Of a stretch of DNA of 64,000 bases, positions 33,757-42,691 are shown one piece after another (positions within the stretch are counted from its first letter, which is position 1; every line of letters starts with the position of its first letter). The stretch is from Massilia sp. Root418 (GTDB lineage Bacteria > Pseudomonadota > Gammaproteobacteria > Burkholderiales > Burkholderiaceae_D). Below the pieces are notes generated by a model. That model was not told the DNA's origin. It did not search any database and saw only the letters and a program-made list of their open reading frames with translations. The translations under genes and the position numbers were made by a program. The DNA lies in NCBI RefSeq assembly GCF_001425265.1, contig NZ_LMEC01000020.1, forward strand, positions 473,299 through 537,298. The letters are read 5' to 3'.

Positions 33757-35367
33757 ATGGACGCGCCGGCACCCGCAGCAGACTGGGACGATGCGCCCTG
33801 CGGACTGCTCGTGGCCGCCGCCGACGGCACCATCCTGAGCGTGAACGCCACCTTCTGCCGCTGGCTGGGCTACGCCGCACACGAGCTGGCCGGCGCGCTG
33901 CGCTTCCCGCAGCTGCTGCCGATGGGCGCGCGCGTGTTCCACCAGACCCACTGGGCGCCGCTGCTGCAAATGCAAGGCTCGGTATCGGAGGTGCAGCTCG
34001 ACCTGCTGCACCGCGACGGCCGGCGCGTGCCCATGCTGCTCAACGCCCAGCGCAAGCTGCGCGGCGATGCCTGGGTGGACGAGATTGCCGCCTTCGTGGC
34101 CACCGACCGCAAGTCGTACGAGCGCGAACTGCTGCAGGCGCGCCGCAGCGCCGAGGCGGCGGCCGACAGCCTGCGCGAGGCGGAAACGCGCTTGCGCGCG
34201 CTGAACGACGCGCTGTCGCTGGAGCACCGGCGCAAGGATGAATTCCTGGCCACGCTGGCGCACGAGTTGCGCAATCCACTGGCGCCGATGGCCAGCGTAC
34301 TCGAAACGCTGCGCCGCAAGGACGGCGGCGCGGCGCACCTGGACTGGGCGCGCGGCATGCTGGAACGCCAGCTGCGCCAGATGACCCATCTGGTGGACGA
34401 CCTGCTGGACAACGCCCGCATCAGCCAGGGCAAGATCGAGCTGCGGCTGGAAACGGTGGAACTGGGCTCGCTGCTGCGCGCCGCCGCCGAAACCACGCGG
34501 CCGGCCTTCGAAGCGGCACGGCAGACGCTGACACTGGACCCGGGCCTGGACCCGGCGCAGGAGGCTGCGGCAACGGCCCAGGCGCAGCGCCGGGCCCTGC
34601 TGCTGCGCGGCGATCCGGTGCGGCTGACCCAGATCGTGTGCAACCTGCTGACCAACGCCAGCAAGTACACGCCCGCCGGCGGCAGCGCGCACCTGGCGCT
34701 ACGGCGTGAAGGCGAGGAAGCGGTGATCACGGTGCGCGACAACGGCATCGGCATTCCGCCCGCGCAGCTGGACCATATCTTCACCATGTTCTCCCAGCTC
34801 ACGCCGGCCATCGAGCGAGGCGCAGGCGGGCTGGGCATCGGCCTGTCGCTCACACGCGGCCTGGTGGACCTGCACGGCGGCAGCATCAGCGCCCACAGCA
34901 ACGGCCCCGGCCAGGGCAGCCTGTTCACCGTGCGCCTGCCGCTGCCGGCGACGGCGCTGGAAGAAGCGCCCGCCGCCGCGCCGGCCGCAACGCCGGACGC
35001 CGCCGGCGTCAAGGCCCTGATCGTCGACGACAATGTGGATGCGGCGGACAGCCTGGCCATGGCGCTCGATTTCGTCGGCTACGAAACGCAGGCCGCCTAC
35101 ACGGCGGGCGGCGCGCTGGAGGCCATTGCCGCCTTCCAGCCGCGCCTGGCCCTGCTCGACATCGGCCTGCCGGACTTCGACGGTTACGAGCTGGCGCGCC
35201 GCATCCGCCAGCTGCCCGGCGGCGCCGGCATGCTGCTGATCGCCGCGACCGGCTGGGGCCAGGACGCCGACCGCCAGGCCGCGCTGGACGCCGGCTTCGA
35301 CCTGCACATGACCAAGCCGGTCGACTTCATGCAGCTGCACCAGGCCATCGCGCGGCACCTGGCCTAG
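33757..35367 (+). CDS. PAS hybrid sensor histidine kinase
   Basis: A 536-residue hybrid kinase with no membrane segment. Order: PAS (about 10-130), a short coiled coil (130-165), HisKA with phospho-acceptor H169 (LAHELRNPLAPM), HATPase_c (NLLTNASKYTP, DNGIGIPP, GLGIGLSLTRGL) to about 400, an Ala/Pro linker, and a receiver domain with D468 (LLDIGLPDFDGYELA) and the conserved Lys in MTKPVD. The ATG at 33757 lies 2 bp after the RsbQ-like gene. The hydrolase may feed a ligand or product to the PAS domain. No partner response regulator with DNA binding is adjacent. Confidence 0.92.
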   Translation: MDAPAPAADWDDAPCGLLVAAADGTILSVNATFCRWLGYAAHELAGALRFPQLLPMGARVFHQTHWAPLLQMQGSVSEVQLDLLHRDGRRVPMLLNAQRKLRGDAWVDEIAAFVATDRKSYERELLQARRSAEAAADSLREAETRLRALNDALSLEHRRKDEFLATLAHELRNPLAPMASVLETLRRKDGGAAHLDWARGMLERQLRQMTHLVDDLLDNARISQGKIELRLETVELGSLLRAAAETTRPAFEAARQTLTLDPGLDPAQEAAATAQAQRRALLLRGDPVRLTQIVCNLLTNASKYTPAGGSAHLALRREGEEAVITVRDNGIGIPPAQLDHIFTMFSQLTPAIERGAGGLGIGLSLTRGLVDLHGGSISAHSNGPGQGSLFTVRLPLPATALEEAPAAAPAATPDAAGVKALIVDDNVDAADSLAMALDFVGYETQAAYTAGGALEAIAAFQPRLALLDIGLPDFDGYELARRIRQLPGGAGMLLIAATGWGQDADRQAALDAGFDLHMTKPVDFMQLHQAIARHLA

Positions 35368-35399
35368 GCGGGTCATCAGACGGCTGCTCAGGCGGCTGC

Positions 35400-37982
35400 T
35401 CAGGCGCCTGCAGCAGCGCCGAGCAGCGCCGCCGCCAGATAGGGCGCGGTGCGGCTGCCGCTCACGCGCGCCACGGCCTGCGGCGGCCCGGCGGCCACGA
35501 TGGCGCCGCCCTCCTCGCCCGCTCCCGGCCCCACGTCGATCACCCAGTCGCTGTCCGCCAGCACCTGCATATTGTGCTCGACCACCACCACCGTGTTGCC
35601 CGCATCGACCAGGCCGTGCAGCTGCAGCAGCAGCTTGTCGATATCGGACGGATGCAGGCCGGTGGTCGGTTCATCGAGCACGTACAGCGTGTTGCCGCGT
35701 CCCGTGCGCTGCAGCTCCGTGGCCAGCTTGATGCGCTGCGCCTCGCCGCCGGACAGCTCGGTGGCGGGCTGCCCCAGGCGCAGGTAGCCCAGCCCCACTT
35801 CGCGCAGCGTGCCCAGCGCGCGCCGCAGCGGCGGCTCGTCCGCGAAAAAGTCCCAGGCCGCGTCCACCGTCATGCCCAGCACCTCGGCGATGTTGCGCTC
35901 ACGGTAGCGCACTTCCAGCGTTTTCGCGTTGTAGCGCGCGCCATGGCACACCGGGCACGGCGCATATACGCTGGGCAGGAACAGCAGCTCCACCATCACG
36001 AAACCCTCGCCCGCGCAATTCCCGCAACGGCCCTTGGCCACGTTGAACGAGAAGCGCCCGGCGTCGTAATGGCGGGCGCGCGCCGACCGGGTGGCCGCGA
36101 ACAGCTTGCGCACATGGTCGAACAGGCCGGTATAGGTGGCCAGGTTGGAGCGCGGCGTGCGGCCGATGGGCTTCTGGTCCACCTGCACCAGGCGGCTGAT
36201 GCCGCCCAGGCCTGCCGCGCCGCCGGCGATGTGCCCGCCCACCACGCCGCTGTCGGCGCCGGCCGACAGCAGGCCGCCCGGATCGCCGGGATCACCCGGA
36301 CCGTCCGGCTCGCCCCCTGCCGCCGGGGCCTGGCCCAGCTGCGCCGCCACCAGCTGCACCAGCGCCTGGCTCACCAGGCTGGACTTGCCGGATCCGGACA
36401 CGCCGCTCACGGCGGCCAGCACGCCCAGCGGGAAGTCCGCATCCAGCTTGCGCAGGTTGTTGCGCTCCACGCTGCGCAGCCTGAGCCAGCCGGCCGCCTC
36501 GCGCAGCGCACGCGCCGGGCGCCGCGCCTTGCCGAACAGGTAGCGCGCGGTGTGCGACTGCGCCACCTGCTCCAGGCCCGGCGGCGGACCGCTGTAGAGC
36601 ACATGGCCGCCCTGCTCGCCGGCCTGCGGCCCCACGTCCACGATCCAGTCGGCATGCCGGATCACGTCCAGCGCGTGCTCCACCACGAACAGGGAATTGC
36701 CGGCCGCCTTGAGCCGGTCCAGCGCGCGCAGCAGCGCTTCAGTATCGGCCGGATGCAGGCCGGCGGAGGGTTCGTCCAAGACGTACACCACGCCGAACAG
36801 GCTGGAACGCACCTGCGTGGCCAGGCGCAGGCGCTGCAGCTCACCCGGCGACAGGGTGGGCGTGCTGCGTTCCAGGCTCAGATAGCCCAGCCCCAGGTCC
36901 AGCAGCACTTCCAGCCGCGCCGCCAGGTCCTGCGCGATGCGCTGCGTGACGATGGCTTTTTCGGGATGCAGCGCGGCCGCGCGCTTGCCCTTGGCCGGCG
37001 GCCGCCCTTCCGCGTACGGCTGCAGCAGGCCGGCCAGGCGGCGCAGCGGCAGCTGCGCAATGGCGCCGATGTCCAGCCCCGCGAAGGTGACCGAGAGCGA
37101 TTCTGGCCGCAGCCGCTTGCCCTGGCAACCCGGGCACACGGTGCTGACCATATACTGCGCCACCCGCTTCTTCATGGCGGCGCTTTCAGTGGTGGCAAAG
37201 GTCTGCAGTACGTATTTGCGCGCGCCGGTGAACGTGCCCTGGTAGCTCGGCGCCTCCTTGCGCTTGAGCGCGCGCCGCGCCTCGGCCGGCTCCAGGCCCG
37301 CGTACACCGGCACGGTAGGCTGCTCGTCGGTAAACAGGATCCAGTCGCGCTCCTTGCGGCTCATCTCGCGCCACGGCTTATCCACGTCGTAGCCCAGGGT
37401 GACCAGGATGTCGCGCAGGTTCTGGCCGTGCCAAGCGGTAGGCCAGGCGGCCACGGCGCGCTCGCGGATCGTGAGGCTGTCGTCCGGCACCATGGACGCT
37501 TCGGTGGCTTCGTACACCCGGCCCAGGCCGTGGCAATGCGGGCAGGCGCCCTGCGGGGTGTTGGGCGAGAACGATTCCGCGTACAGCAGCTCCTGGCCGG
37601 GCGGATAGTCGCCGGCGCGCGAGTACAGCATGCGCAGGGAATTGGACAGCGTGCTGACGCTGCCGACGGAGGAACGGGTGGTGGGCGCGCCGCGCTGCTG
37701 CTGCAGCGCCACGGCCGGCGGCAAGCCTTCGATGGACTGCACCTCCGGCACCGCCATCTGGTGGAACAGCCGCCGCGCGTACGGCGACACGGATTCAAGA
37801 TAGCGCCGCTGCGCCTCGGCGTACAGCGTGCCGAACGCCAGCGAAGACTTGCCGGAGCCGGAAATGCCGGTGAAAACCACCAGCGCGTTGCGTGGAATGT
37901 CCACGCTCACGTCCTTCAGATTGTGTTCCCGCGCGCCGCGCACGCGCACGCAGCCCTGGTCCGCTTCGCCCGATGTCGCCAT
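35400..37982 (-). CDS. UvrA-like excinuclease ABC ATPase (UvrA2/DrrC type)
   Basis: An 860-residue tandem ABC ATPase, shorter than canonical UvrA (about 940). First half: Walker A ISGSGKSSLAFGTLYAEGQR-like segment near residue 40 and signature LSPGELQRLRLA. Second half: Walker A VSGSGKSSLVSQ and signature LSGGEAQRIKLATEL with VLDEPTTGLHPSDI. Zinc-binding cysteine pairs appear as CPHCHGLG, CPGCQG, CGNCAGEG and CPVCHGAR. The reduced size and divergence fit UvrA class II paralogues, tied to resistance to DNA-binding drugs rather than core repair. A Gly/Asp/Pro-rich stretch (GEPDGPGDPGDPGG) is inserted near residue 560. Confidence 0.92.
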   Translation of the reverse strand: MATSGEADQGCVRVRGAREHNLKDVSVDIPRNALVVFTGISGSGKSSLAFGTLYAEAQRRYLESVSPYARRLFHQMAVPEVQSIEGLPPAVALQQQRGAPTTRSSVGSVSTLSNSLRMLYSRAGDYPPGQELLYAESFSPNTPQGACPHCHGLGRVYEATEASMVPDDSLTIRERAVAAWPTAWHGQNLRDILVTLGYDVDKPWREMSRKERDWILFTDEQPTVPVYAGLEPAEARRALKRKEAPSYQGTFTGARKYVLQTFATTESAAMKKRVAQYMVSTVCPGCQGKRLRPESLSVTFAGLDIGAIAQLPLRRLAGLLQPYAEGRPPAKGKRAAALHPEKAIVTQRIAQDLAARLEVLLDLGLGYLSLERSTPTLSPGELQRLRLATQVRSSLFGVVYVLDEPSAGLHPADTEALLRALDRLKAAGNSLFVVEHALDVIRHADWIVDVGPQAGEQGGHVLYSGPPPGLEQVAQSHTARYLFGKARRPARALREAAGWLRLRSVERNNLRKLDADFPLGVLAAVSGVSGSGKSSLVSQALVQLVAAQLGQAPAAGGEPDGPGDPGDPGGLLSAGADSGVVGGHIAGGAAGLGGISRLVQVDQKPIGRTPRSNLATYTGLFDHVRKLFAATRSARARHYDAGRFSFNVAKGRCGNCAGEGFVMVELLFLPSVYAPCPVCHGARYNAKTLEVRYRERNIAEVLGMTVDAAWDFFADEPPLRRALGTLREVGLGYLRLGQPATELSGGEAQRIKLATELQRTGRGNTLYVLDEPTTGLHPSDIDKLLLQLHGLVDAGNTVVVVEHNMQVLADSDWVIDVGPGAGEEGGAIVAAGPPQAVARVSGSRTAPYLAAALLGAAAGA

Positions 37983-38058
37983 GTGTCCCCCGCCCTTTTT
38001 TCCAACCGCCAGCGTGCGCGGGAGGGCGGAGCGCGTCTGTGCGCGAGCGTACCGAGCT

Positions 38059-38298
38059 TTAGCCCTGCGCTTCGATGCGCTTCAGGCGCTGGCCGTGGAT
38101 GCCCCAGATGCAGTCGGCGCCGTCCACGGTGCCGCACAGTACCCAGCCGGTGCCGATCTTGCGCACGTCGATGGGCGTTTCCAGCTCCTTGGCCAGCTTC
38201 TCGGCCCACATGCGGGCAGCGCCCTGCCCTTTGAACAGTTCATTGCCCTCGTAAATCACGGTGGCGTCGAAGACGGGAGCGGCGAAGATGGTGTTCAT
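38059..38298 (-). CDS. Hypothetical protein, 79 aa
   Basis: A 79-residue cytosolic-looking protein (MNTIFAAPVFDATVIYEGNE; VRKIGTGWVLCGTVDGADCIWG). No family is recognised. The alternating hydrophobic pattern suggests a small beta-rich fold. It lies on the minus strand between the repeat lipoprotein gene (30 bp upstream) and the UvrA paralogue, probably cotranscribed with the former. Confidence 0.6.
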   Translation of the reverse strand: MNTIFAAPVFDATVIYEGNELFKGQGAARMWAEKLAKELETPIDVRKIGTGWVLCGTVDGADCIWGIHGQRLKRIEAQG

Positions 38299-38328
38299 GG
38301 CGGAACCTGTGGTGGTAAAGCTGGCATT

Positions 38329-38742
38329 TTACAATGCCTGGGCGCCCCCGCATGCGACCTTGGTGCCGTCGCTGGACTGTTCGCAGAACGGCGCCTTGCC
38401 GCCGCAGGCGACTTGTTTGCCGTCCGTCGATTTGGCGCAGAACGGCGCTTCGCCGCCGCAGGCGACCTGCTTGCCGTCCGAGGAGGTCTGGCAGAACGGC
38501 GCCTTGCCGCCGCAGGCTACCGCGCTGCCGTCCGAAGACTGCTGGCAGAACGGCGCCTCGCCGCCGCAGGCGACCTGCTTGCCGTTTGCGGAGGTCTGGC
38601 AGAACGGCGCGCCGGCGGCGGCCTTGGGGGAGGATTTGGACTGGTTGTTGCCGGGCACGACGGCCACGCAGCCGGCGCACAGCACGGCGGCCAGCAGGGC
38701 CGCCAGCGTGGACGCCCTGGGGATCAGGTTAAATGTAGTCAT
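38329..38742 (-). CDS. Cysteine-rich repeat lipoprotein
   Basis: A 137-residue exported protein. A hydrophobic signal with a possible lipobox (VLCAGC, C25) is followed by a short Ser/Asn/Lys-rich spacer. Residues 45-134 are exactly five 18-residue repeats of the form APFC-x2-S-x-DG-x2-VACGG-(E/K). Each repeat has two cysteines eight residues apart, so ten in all after the lipid anchor. The regularity suggests a beta-hairpin or metal- or disulfide-stabilised repeat in the periplasm. No named family is recognised. Confidence 0.75.
   Translation of the reverse strand: MTTFNLIPRASTLAALLAAVLCAGCVAVVPGNNQSKSSPKAAAGAPFCQTSANGKQVACGGEAPFCQQSSDGSAVACGGKAPFCQTSSDGKQVACGGEAPFCAKSTDGKQVACGGKAPFCEQSSDGTKVACGGAQAL
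38341..38610. repeat. Five 54-bp in-frame tandem repeats
   Basis: Five contiguous 54-bp units encode the 18-residue cysteine-pair repeats of the lipoprotein. DNA identity between units is high (blocks such as GCCGCCGCAGGCGACCTG recur), so recombination could change copy number without breaking the frame. Confidence 0.8.
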
Positions 38743-38783
38743 GGCGAAATATTACCATGAAAGCATGCCAAGTTTACAAGTGA

Positions 38784-40226
38784 TCAGGCCAGCGCCGAGG
38801 AGCCTGCGCGCGCCAGCAACAGCTGGCAGCGCCCGGACAGGTGCGACAGCTGCATGGCCTTGCCGGCCTTGGCGTAGCGCTCGCGCAGCGCCTCCAGCGC
38901 GGCGATGGCCGAGTGGTCGGCCAGGCGCAGGTGGCGGCAGTCCACCACCACGCGCGCGGGATCGCCGGCGGGCGCAAACAGTTCCTGGAAATGGGTGGTG
39001 GAAGCGAAGAACAGCGTGCCGCGCGGGCGGTAGGTGCGCACGCCCGGCGCGCTGTCGTCCACCTCGGCGTGGATGTCGCGCGCGTGCTGCCAGGCGAAGC
39101 TCAGCGCAGCGATCACGATCCCGCACAGCACCGCCGTGGCCAGGTCGGTGGCGACCGTGATGGCGGTGACCGCCACGATCACCAGCGCGTCGTGGCGCGG
39201 CACCTTGCCCAGCACGCGCAGCGAGCCCCAGGCGAAGGTCTGCTGCGCCACCACGAACATCACGCCCACCAGCGCCGCCAGCGGAATGCGCTCGATCCAG
39301 GGCGACAGGAACAGGATAAACAGCAGCATCATGGTGCCGGCCACCACGCCGGACAAACGCGTACGCCCGCCCGAGCCGAGGTTGATCATGGTCTGGCCTA
39401 TCATGGCGCAGCCGCCCATGCCGCCGAACAGGCCGGAAGCCAGGTTGGCGGCGCCCAGCGCCACGCACTCGCGGTTGGCCTGGCCCTGGGTGCCGGTAAT
39501 GTCGTCGGTGAGGTTGAAGGTGAGCAGGGTTTCCAGCAGCCCGACCAGGGACATGAGCACCGCGTACGGCAGGATGATGCGCAGCGTTTCCAGCGTGAGC
39601 GGCACGGCGGGCAGATGGAAGGCCGGCAGGCCGCCGGCGATGTGGGCCATGTCGCCCAGGGTGCGGGTGGGCAGGCCAAGCAGCGCAGTCAGCAAGCCGA
39701 CCCCGGCGATGGCCGCCAGCGCCGGCGGCACGGCCCTGGTGAGCCGGGGCAGGAGCCACACCACCGCCATGGTGAGCGCCACCAGGCCGGCCATCAGCAG
39801 CAGCGGCGCGCCCTGCAGCCAGTGCCCGCCGAGCTTGAAGTGCTCCAGCTGCGCGCCGGCAATGATGATGGCCAGGCCATTGACGAAGCCCAGCATCACC
39901 GGGTGCGGCACCATGCGGATCAGCGCCCCCATGCGCAGCAGGCCGAACAGCACCATCAGCAGGCCACCCAGCACCACCGTGGCCAGCAGGTATTGCGCGC
40001 CGTGCTGCGCCACCAGCGCCACGATGACTACCGCCATGGAACCCGCTGCCCCGGAGATCATGCCGGGGCGTCCGCCAAACAGGGCGGTGATGGTGCAGAT
40101 AAAGAAGGCGCCATACAGTCCCATCAGTGGATTGAGCTGGGCCACCAGGGCGAAGGCGATGCACTCGGGCACCAGGGCGAAGGACGTGGTCAGTCCGGCC
40201 AGGACGTTGCTGCGGATAGAGTTCAT
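38784..40226 (-). CDS. SulP family anion transporter with STAS domain
   Basis: A 480-residue inner-membrane transporter. About 10-14 hydrophobic segments begin at residue 5 (NVLAGLTTSFALVPECIAFALVAQLNP), with the SulP signature region LYGAFFICTITALFGGRPGMISGAAGS. A cytosolic STAS domain runs from about 395 to the end (DPARVVVDCRHLRLADHSAIAALEALRERY). SulP proteins carry sulfate, bicarbonate or C4-dicarboxylates; the substrate cannot be chosen from sequence. The ATG at 40226 is supported by the conserved N-terminus; the longer upstream frame is not. Confidence 0.9.
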   Translation of the reverse strand: MNSIRSNVLAGLTTSFALVPECIAFALVAQLNPLMGLYGAFFICTITALFGGRPGMISGAAGSMAVVIVALVAQHGAQYLLATVVLGGLLMVLFGLLRMGALIRMVPHPVMLGFVNGLAIIIAGAQLEHFKLGGHWLQGAPLLLMAGLVALTMAVVWLLPRLTRAVPPALAAIAGVGLLTALLGLPTRTLGDMAHIAGGLPAFHLPAVPLTLETLRIILPYAVLMSLVGLLETLLTFNLTDDITGTQGQANRECVALGAANLASGLFGGMGGCAMIGQTMINLGSGGRTRLSGVVAGTMMLLFILFLSPWIERIPLAALVGVMFVVAQQTFAWGSLRVLGKVPRHDALVIVAVTAITVATDLATAVLCGIVIAALSFAWQHARDIHAEVDDSAPGVRTYRPRGTLFFASTTHFQELFAPAGDPARVVVDCRHLRLADHSAIAALEALRERYAKAGKAMQLSHLSGRCQLLLARAGSSALA

Positions 40227-40370
40227 GGTAGTGCCACGCCGGGCGGGCTGTTGAGGTCGGCTAGGGGGCGGCAAGTATACCAGAATGGCTGAGCCGAATT
40301 GCTGTGTGCGATTGCGCACGGACAAGTTCCCCGTGCCTGCGAGACGATAGTGGCCTACAGGGAGAACGAC

Positions 40371-40604
40371 ATGAAACTCGGAACCATACAGCAAGCCACT
40401 TTCCGCAACTTCATGATTGAAGCGACCGCCGTGCAGATGGGCACGCAATGGCGGCCGCAATTCAGGGTGTCCCGCGGCAACCGCAAGACCAGCTGGTCCA
40501 CGCCGCGCGTGGACGCGTTCGCCAACAGCGCGCTGGCCGTGGACGCCGCCATCCAGCACGCCAAGCTGGAAATCCAGCGCGGCTGGGGCTCCTGCTTCGC
40601 CTAA
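40371..40604 (+). CDS. Hypothetical protein, 77 aa
   Basis: A 77-residue protein (MKLGTIQQATFRNFMIEATA; WSTPRVDAFANSALAVDAAI; ends RGWGSCFA) with a good GGGAGAA ribosome site 6 nt before the ATG. It is basic, with no signal peptide or membrane segment. No family is recognised. It is alone on the plus strand between two minus-strand operons. Confidence 0.65.
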   Translation: MKLGTIQQATFRNFMIEATAVQMGTQWRPQFRVSRGNRKTSWSTPRVDAFANSALAVDAAIQHAKLEIQRGWGSCFA

Positions 40605-40618
40605 GGCGGCTAGCGCGG

Positions 40619-41407
40619 CTATCGCGGCAGCGTTACCGTCCCCGCGGCATGCATCCCGGCCACAACCGTTTCCGCGTAGGCAGCCTTGGTCAGGGGCTGG
40701 CGGCTCGACAGCAGGCTGGCAAGCAGCCCCTGCAGGTGGCGCAGCAGCTCCGGATGGCGCGCATCGCGCGGGTGCAGGCTGAGCCGGACCAGGGGCCGGC
40801 CGGCCTGCAGCGGCAACAAGGCGTCCAGCGCCAGGCGTGAGCAGAAGCGCCCGGCCCCGTTACGCGCCGCGTATACCAGCGACAGCGCCGGCACGGACGC
40901 AGCCGGCGTCCCCAGGCAGTAAAAACGGCGCAAGGTGGTGGTGTAGCGCAGCGGCGTTTCGCGCAGCGCGGTCCAGGCGCCCTCGCCCAGCAGCCAGGCC
41001 GGCGGCACGAAGCCGTGCAGCGGCCAGCCGCGCGCGGCAAACCAGTCCTGCCCCAGCCGCAGGCGCCGCCGGGCTTGCTGCACCGGCAGTGCGGCGAACT
41101 CGCCCTCCGCCTGGGTGAACACGCGGCGCAGGAACAGCTGGCGCGGGGTGCGCGGCGCCGGCCCCGTATCCTGGTGCAGATAGCCGTGCAGCGCCAGCTC
41201 GTGGCCCTGCGCCAGCAACCGCGCCAGCGCCGCCTCGTACTCCGGCGGCGCGGCCGGGTCGCCGTGGAAGCGCGGCACCACCAGCCAGGTCAGCGGCAGG
41301 TCGGCCACCGCGCGCACCGCCTGCCACAGGCGCAGGCAGTCGGCCCAGGTGGCGGGCGCCACGTCGTGGATGGACACGCACAGCACGCGCGGCTCAGCGG
41401 CTGGCAC
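40619..41407 (-). CDS. DUF2334/polysaccharide deacetylase-like protein
   Basis: A 262-residue protein of the NodB-like deacetylase fold. VLCVSIHDVAP near the start supplies the first metal-binding Asp, and QGHELALHGYLHQ the His-x3-His ligand pair; VRLSLHPRD lies near the end. These features fit a metal-dependent deacetylase or the DUF2334 group. The start is chosen as GTG 41407 because AAGGAGA lies 6 nt upstream; this overlaps the glycosyltransferase stop by 14 bp. The pair probably makes or trims a surface glycan or glycolipid. Confidence 0.85.
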   Translation of the reverse strand: MPAAEPRVLCVSIHDVAPATWADCLRLWQAVRAVADLPLTWLVVPRFHGDPAAPPEYEAALARLLAQGHELALHGYLHQDTGPAPRTPRQLFLRRVFTQAEGEFAALPVQQARRRLRLGQDWFAARGWPLHGFVPPAWLLGEGAWTALRETPLRYTTTLRRFYCLGTPAASVPALSLVYAARNGAGRFCSRLALDALLPLQAGRPLVRLSLHPRDARHPELLRHLQGLLASLLSSRQPLTKAAYAETVVAGMHAAGTVTLPR

Positions 41408-42530
41408 AGGCGTCTCCTTGCGCCAGCAAGGCATGGTAGCGGGCCAGCAGCTGCGGCAGGACGCGGCTCCAGTCATAGCGCGGACAGGCCGCGCGCCGCG
41501 CCTGTTCCCCCATCTGCCGCACGCCCTGGCGGTACAGCGCGTCCACGCCTTCGCACAGCGCGGCGGCGCTGCCGGGCGCCACCACCACGCCGGCGCCGTC
41601 CGCCAGCAGCTCGGCCACCGCGCCGCCGCTGGTGACCACGGCCGGCACGCCGCAGGCCATGGCTTCCAGCACCACCAGGCCGAAGGTCTCCCGGTCCCCC
41701 GGGTGTACCAGCGCGTCGCAGCTGGCCAGCAGGCGCGCCAGCGCGCGGGGATTGGCCTGGAACGGCAGTTCGGTTACCGCGCCGCAGCGGCGCCGCGCGC
41801 GGCCGCCCACCATCAGCAGGTGGTAGGGCGCGCCCAGCCGCTTGACGGCGGCGGTCAGCACCTCCAGCCGCTTGCCGGCGCTGAAGCGTCCGGCGTACAC
41901 CAGCAGCCGTGCCGATTCGGGCAAGCCCAGTTCCGCGCGCAGGCCGGGATCGCGCCGCTGCGGCGTATAGATGCCGGTGTCAATGCCGAGCGGCTGCTGC
42001 GCGGCGCGCAAGCCCAGCCCTTCCAGCCGCTGCACCATGGCCGCGCTGGGGGCCAGCAGCAAATCGCATTCGCGGTACAGGCGCTGCAGGTAGCGCCCGG
42101 CCAGCTTGCCCGCCGCGTTCCCGGCCAGCGGGCCGAAGCGGCGCCGCACCAGCTGCGGCAGGTCGGAATGAAAAAAGGCCACCACCGGCACCTGCAGCTG
42201 CTGGCGCGCGCGCAGCGCGGCCCAGGCGCACGGTCCGGCGTCGCCCGCCTCGATCAGGTCCGGCGCCAGCGCGGTCAGCACGCGCGCGGCGCTGTCCGCC
42301 GAACGCGGCAGGCGGTAGCCGGCCAGGCCCGGCAGCGCAATGCCCGGCAGCGCGGCCGTGTAAGGCGGACCGGCGCGCACCATGGTGCCGGCGTGGCGCG
42401 GCAAATTCGGACTGGCAATGGTGTGGCGCATGCCGCCGTGCCCATGCAGCCAGCGCGCCTTGGCGTCCAGATACGTGCTCACGCCGCCGCCCGCGCCGCC
42501 GTACAGCATCGTCACATCGACCACGTGCAT
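41394..42530 (-). CDS. GT4 family glycosyltransferase
   Basis: A 378-residue GT-B glycosyltransferase. The N-terminal domain begins VVDVTMLYGGAGGGVSTYL and the nucleotide-sugar domain contains LVYAGRFSAGKRLEVLTAA and the E-x7-E motif DRETFGLVVLEAMACGVPAV, the GT4 hallmark. It most resembles PimB/MshA-like or hopanoid/cell-surface mannosyltransferases, but donor and acceptor are unknown. Its stop overlaps the deacetylase start, suggesting a two-gene operon. Confidence 0.9.
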   Translation of the reverse strand: MHVVDVTMLYGGAGGGVSTYLDAKARWLHGHGGMRHTIASPNLPRHAGTMVRAGPPYTAALPGIALPGLAGYRLPRSADSAARVLTALAPDLIEAGDAGPCAWAALRARQQLQVPVVAFFHSDLPQLVRRRFGPLAGNAAGKLAGRYLQRLYRECDLLLAPSAAMVQRLEGLGLRAAQQPLGIDTGIYTPQRRDPGLRAELGLPESARLLVYAGRFSAGKRLEVLTAAVKRLGAPYHLLMVGGRARRRCGAVTELPFQANPRALARLLASCDALVHPGDRETFGLVVLEAMACGVPAVVTSGGAVAELLADGAGVVVAPGSAAALCEGVDALYRQGVRQMGEQARRAACPRYDWSRVLPQLLARYHALLAQGDACASR

Positions 42531-42691
42531 GGTACCCTCCGGCTGCCTGTGCAGGGTTCGACCCGGCGGCAGCGGATTCGTTCCGCCCCGCCGCGCGGCG
42601 CGGCGCTATGTGTGCGGACTAACGGAAGCGCCGCGCGCACGGTGCCATGCTGGCCTGACACCCTCCCCTCGCACTTTTGAAAGGAATGCAT

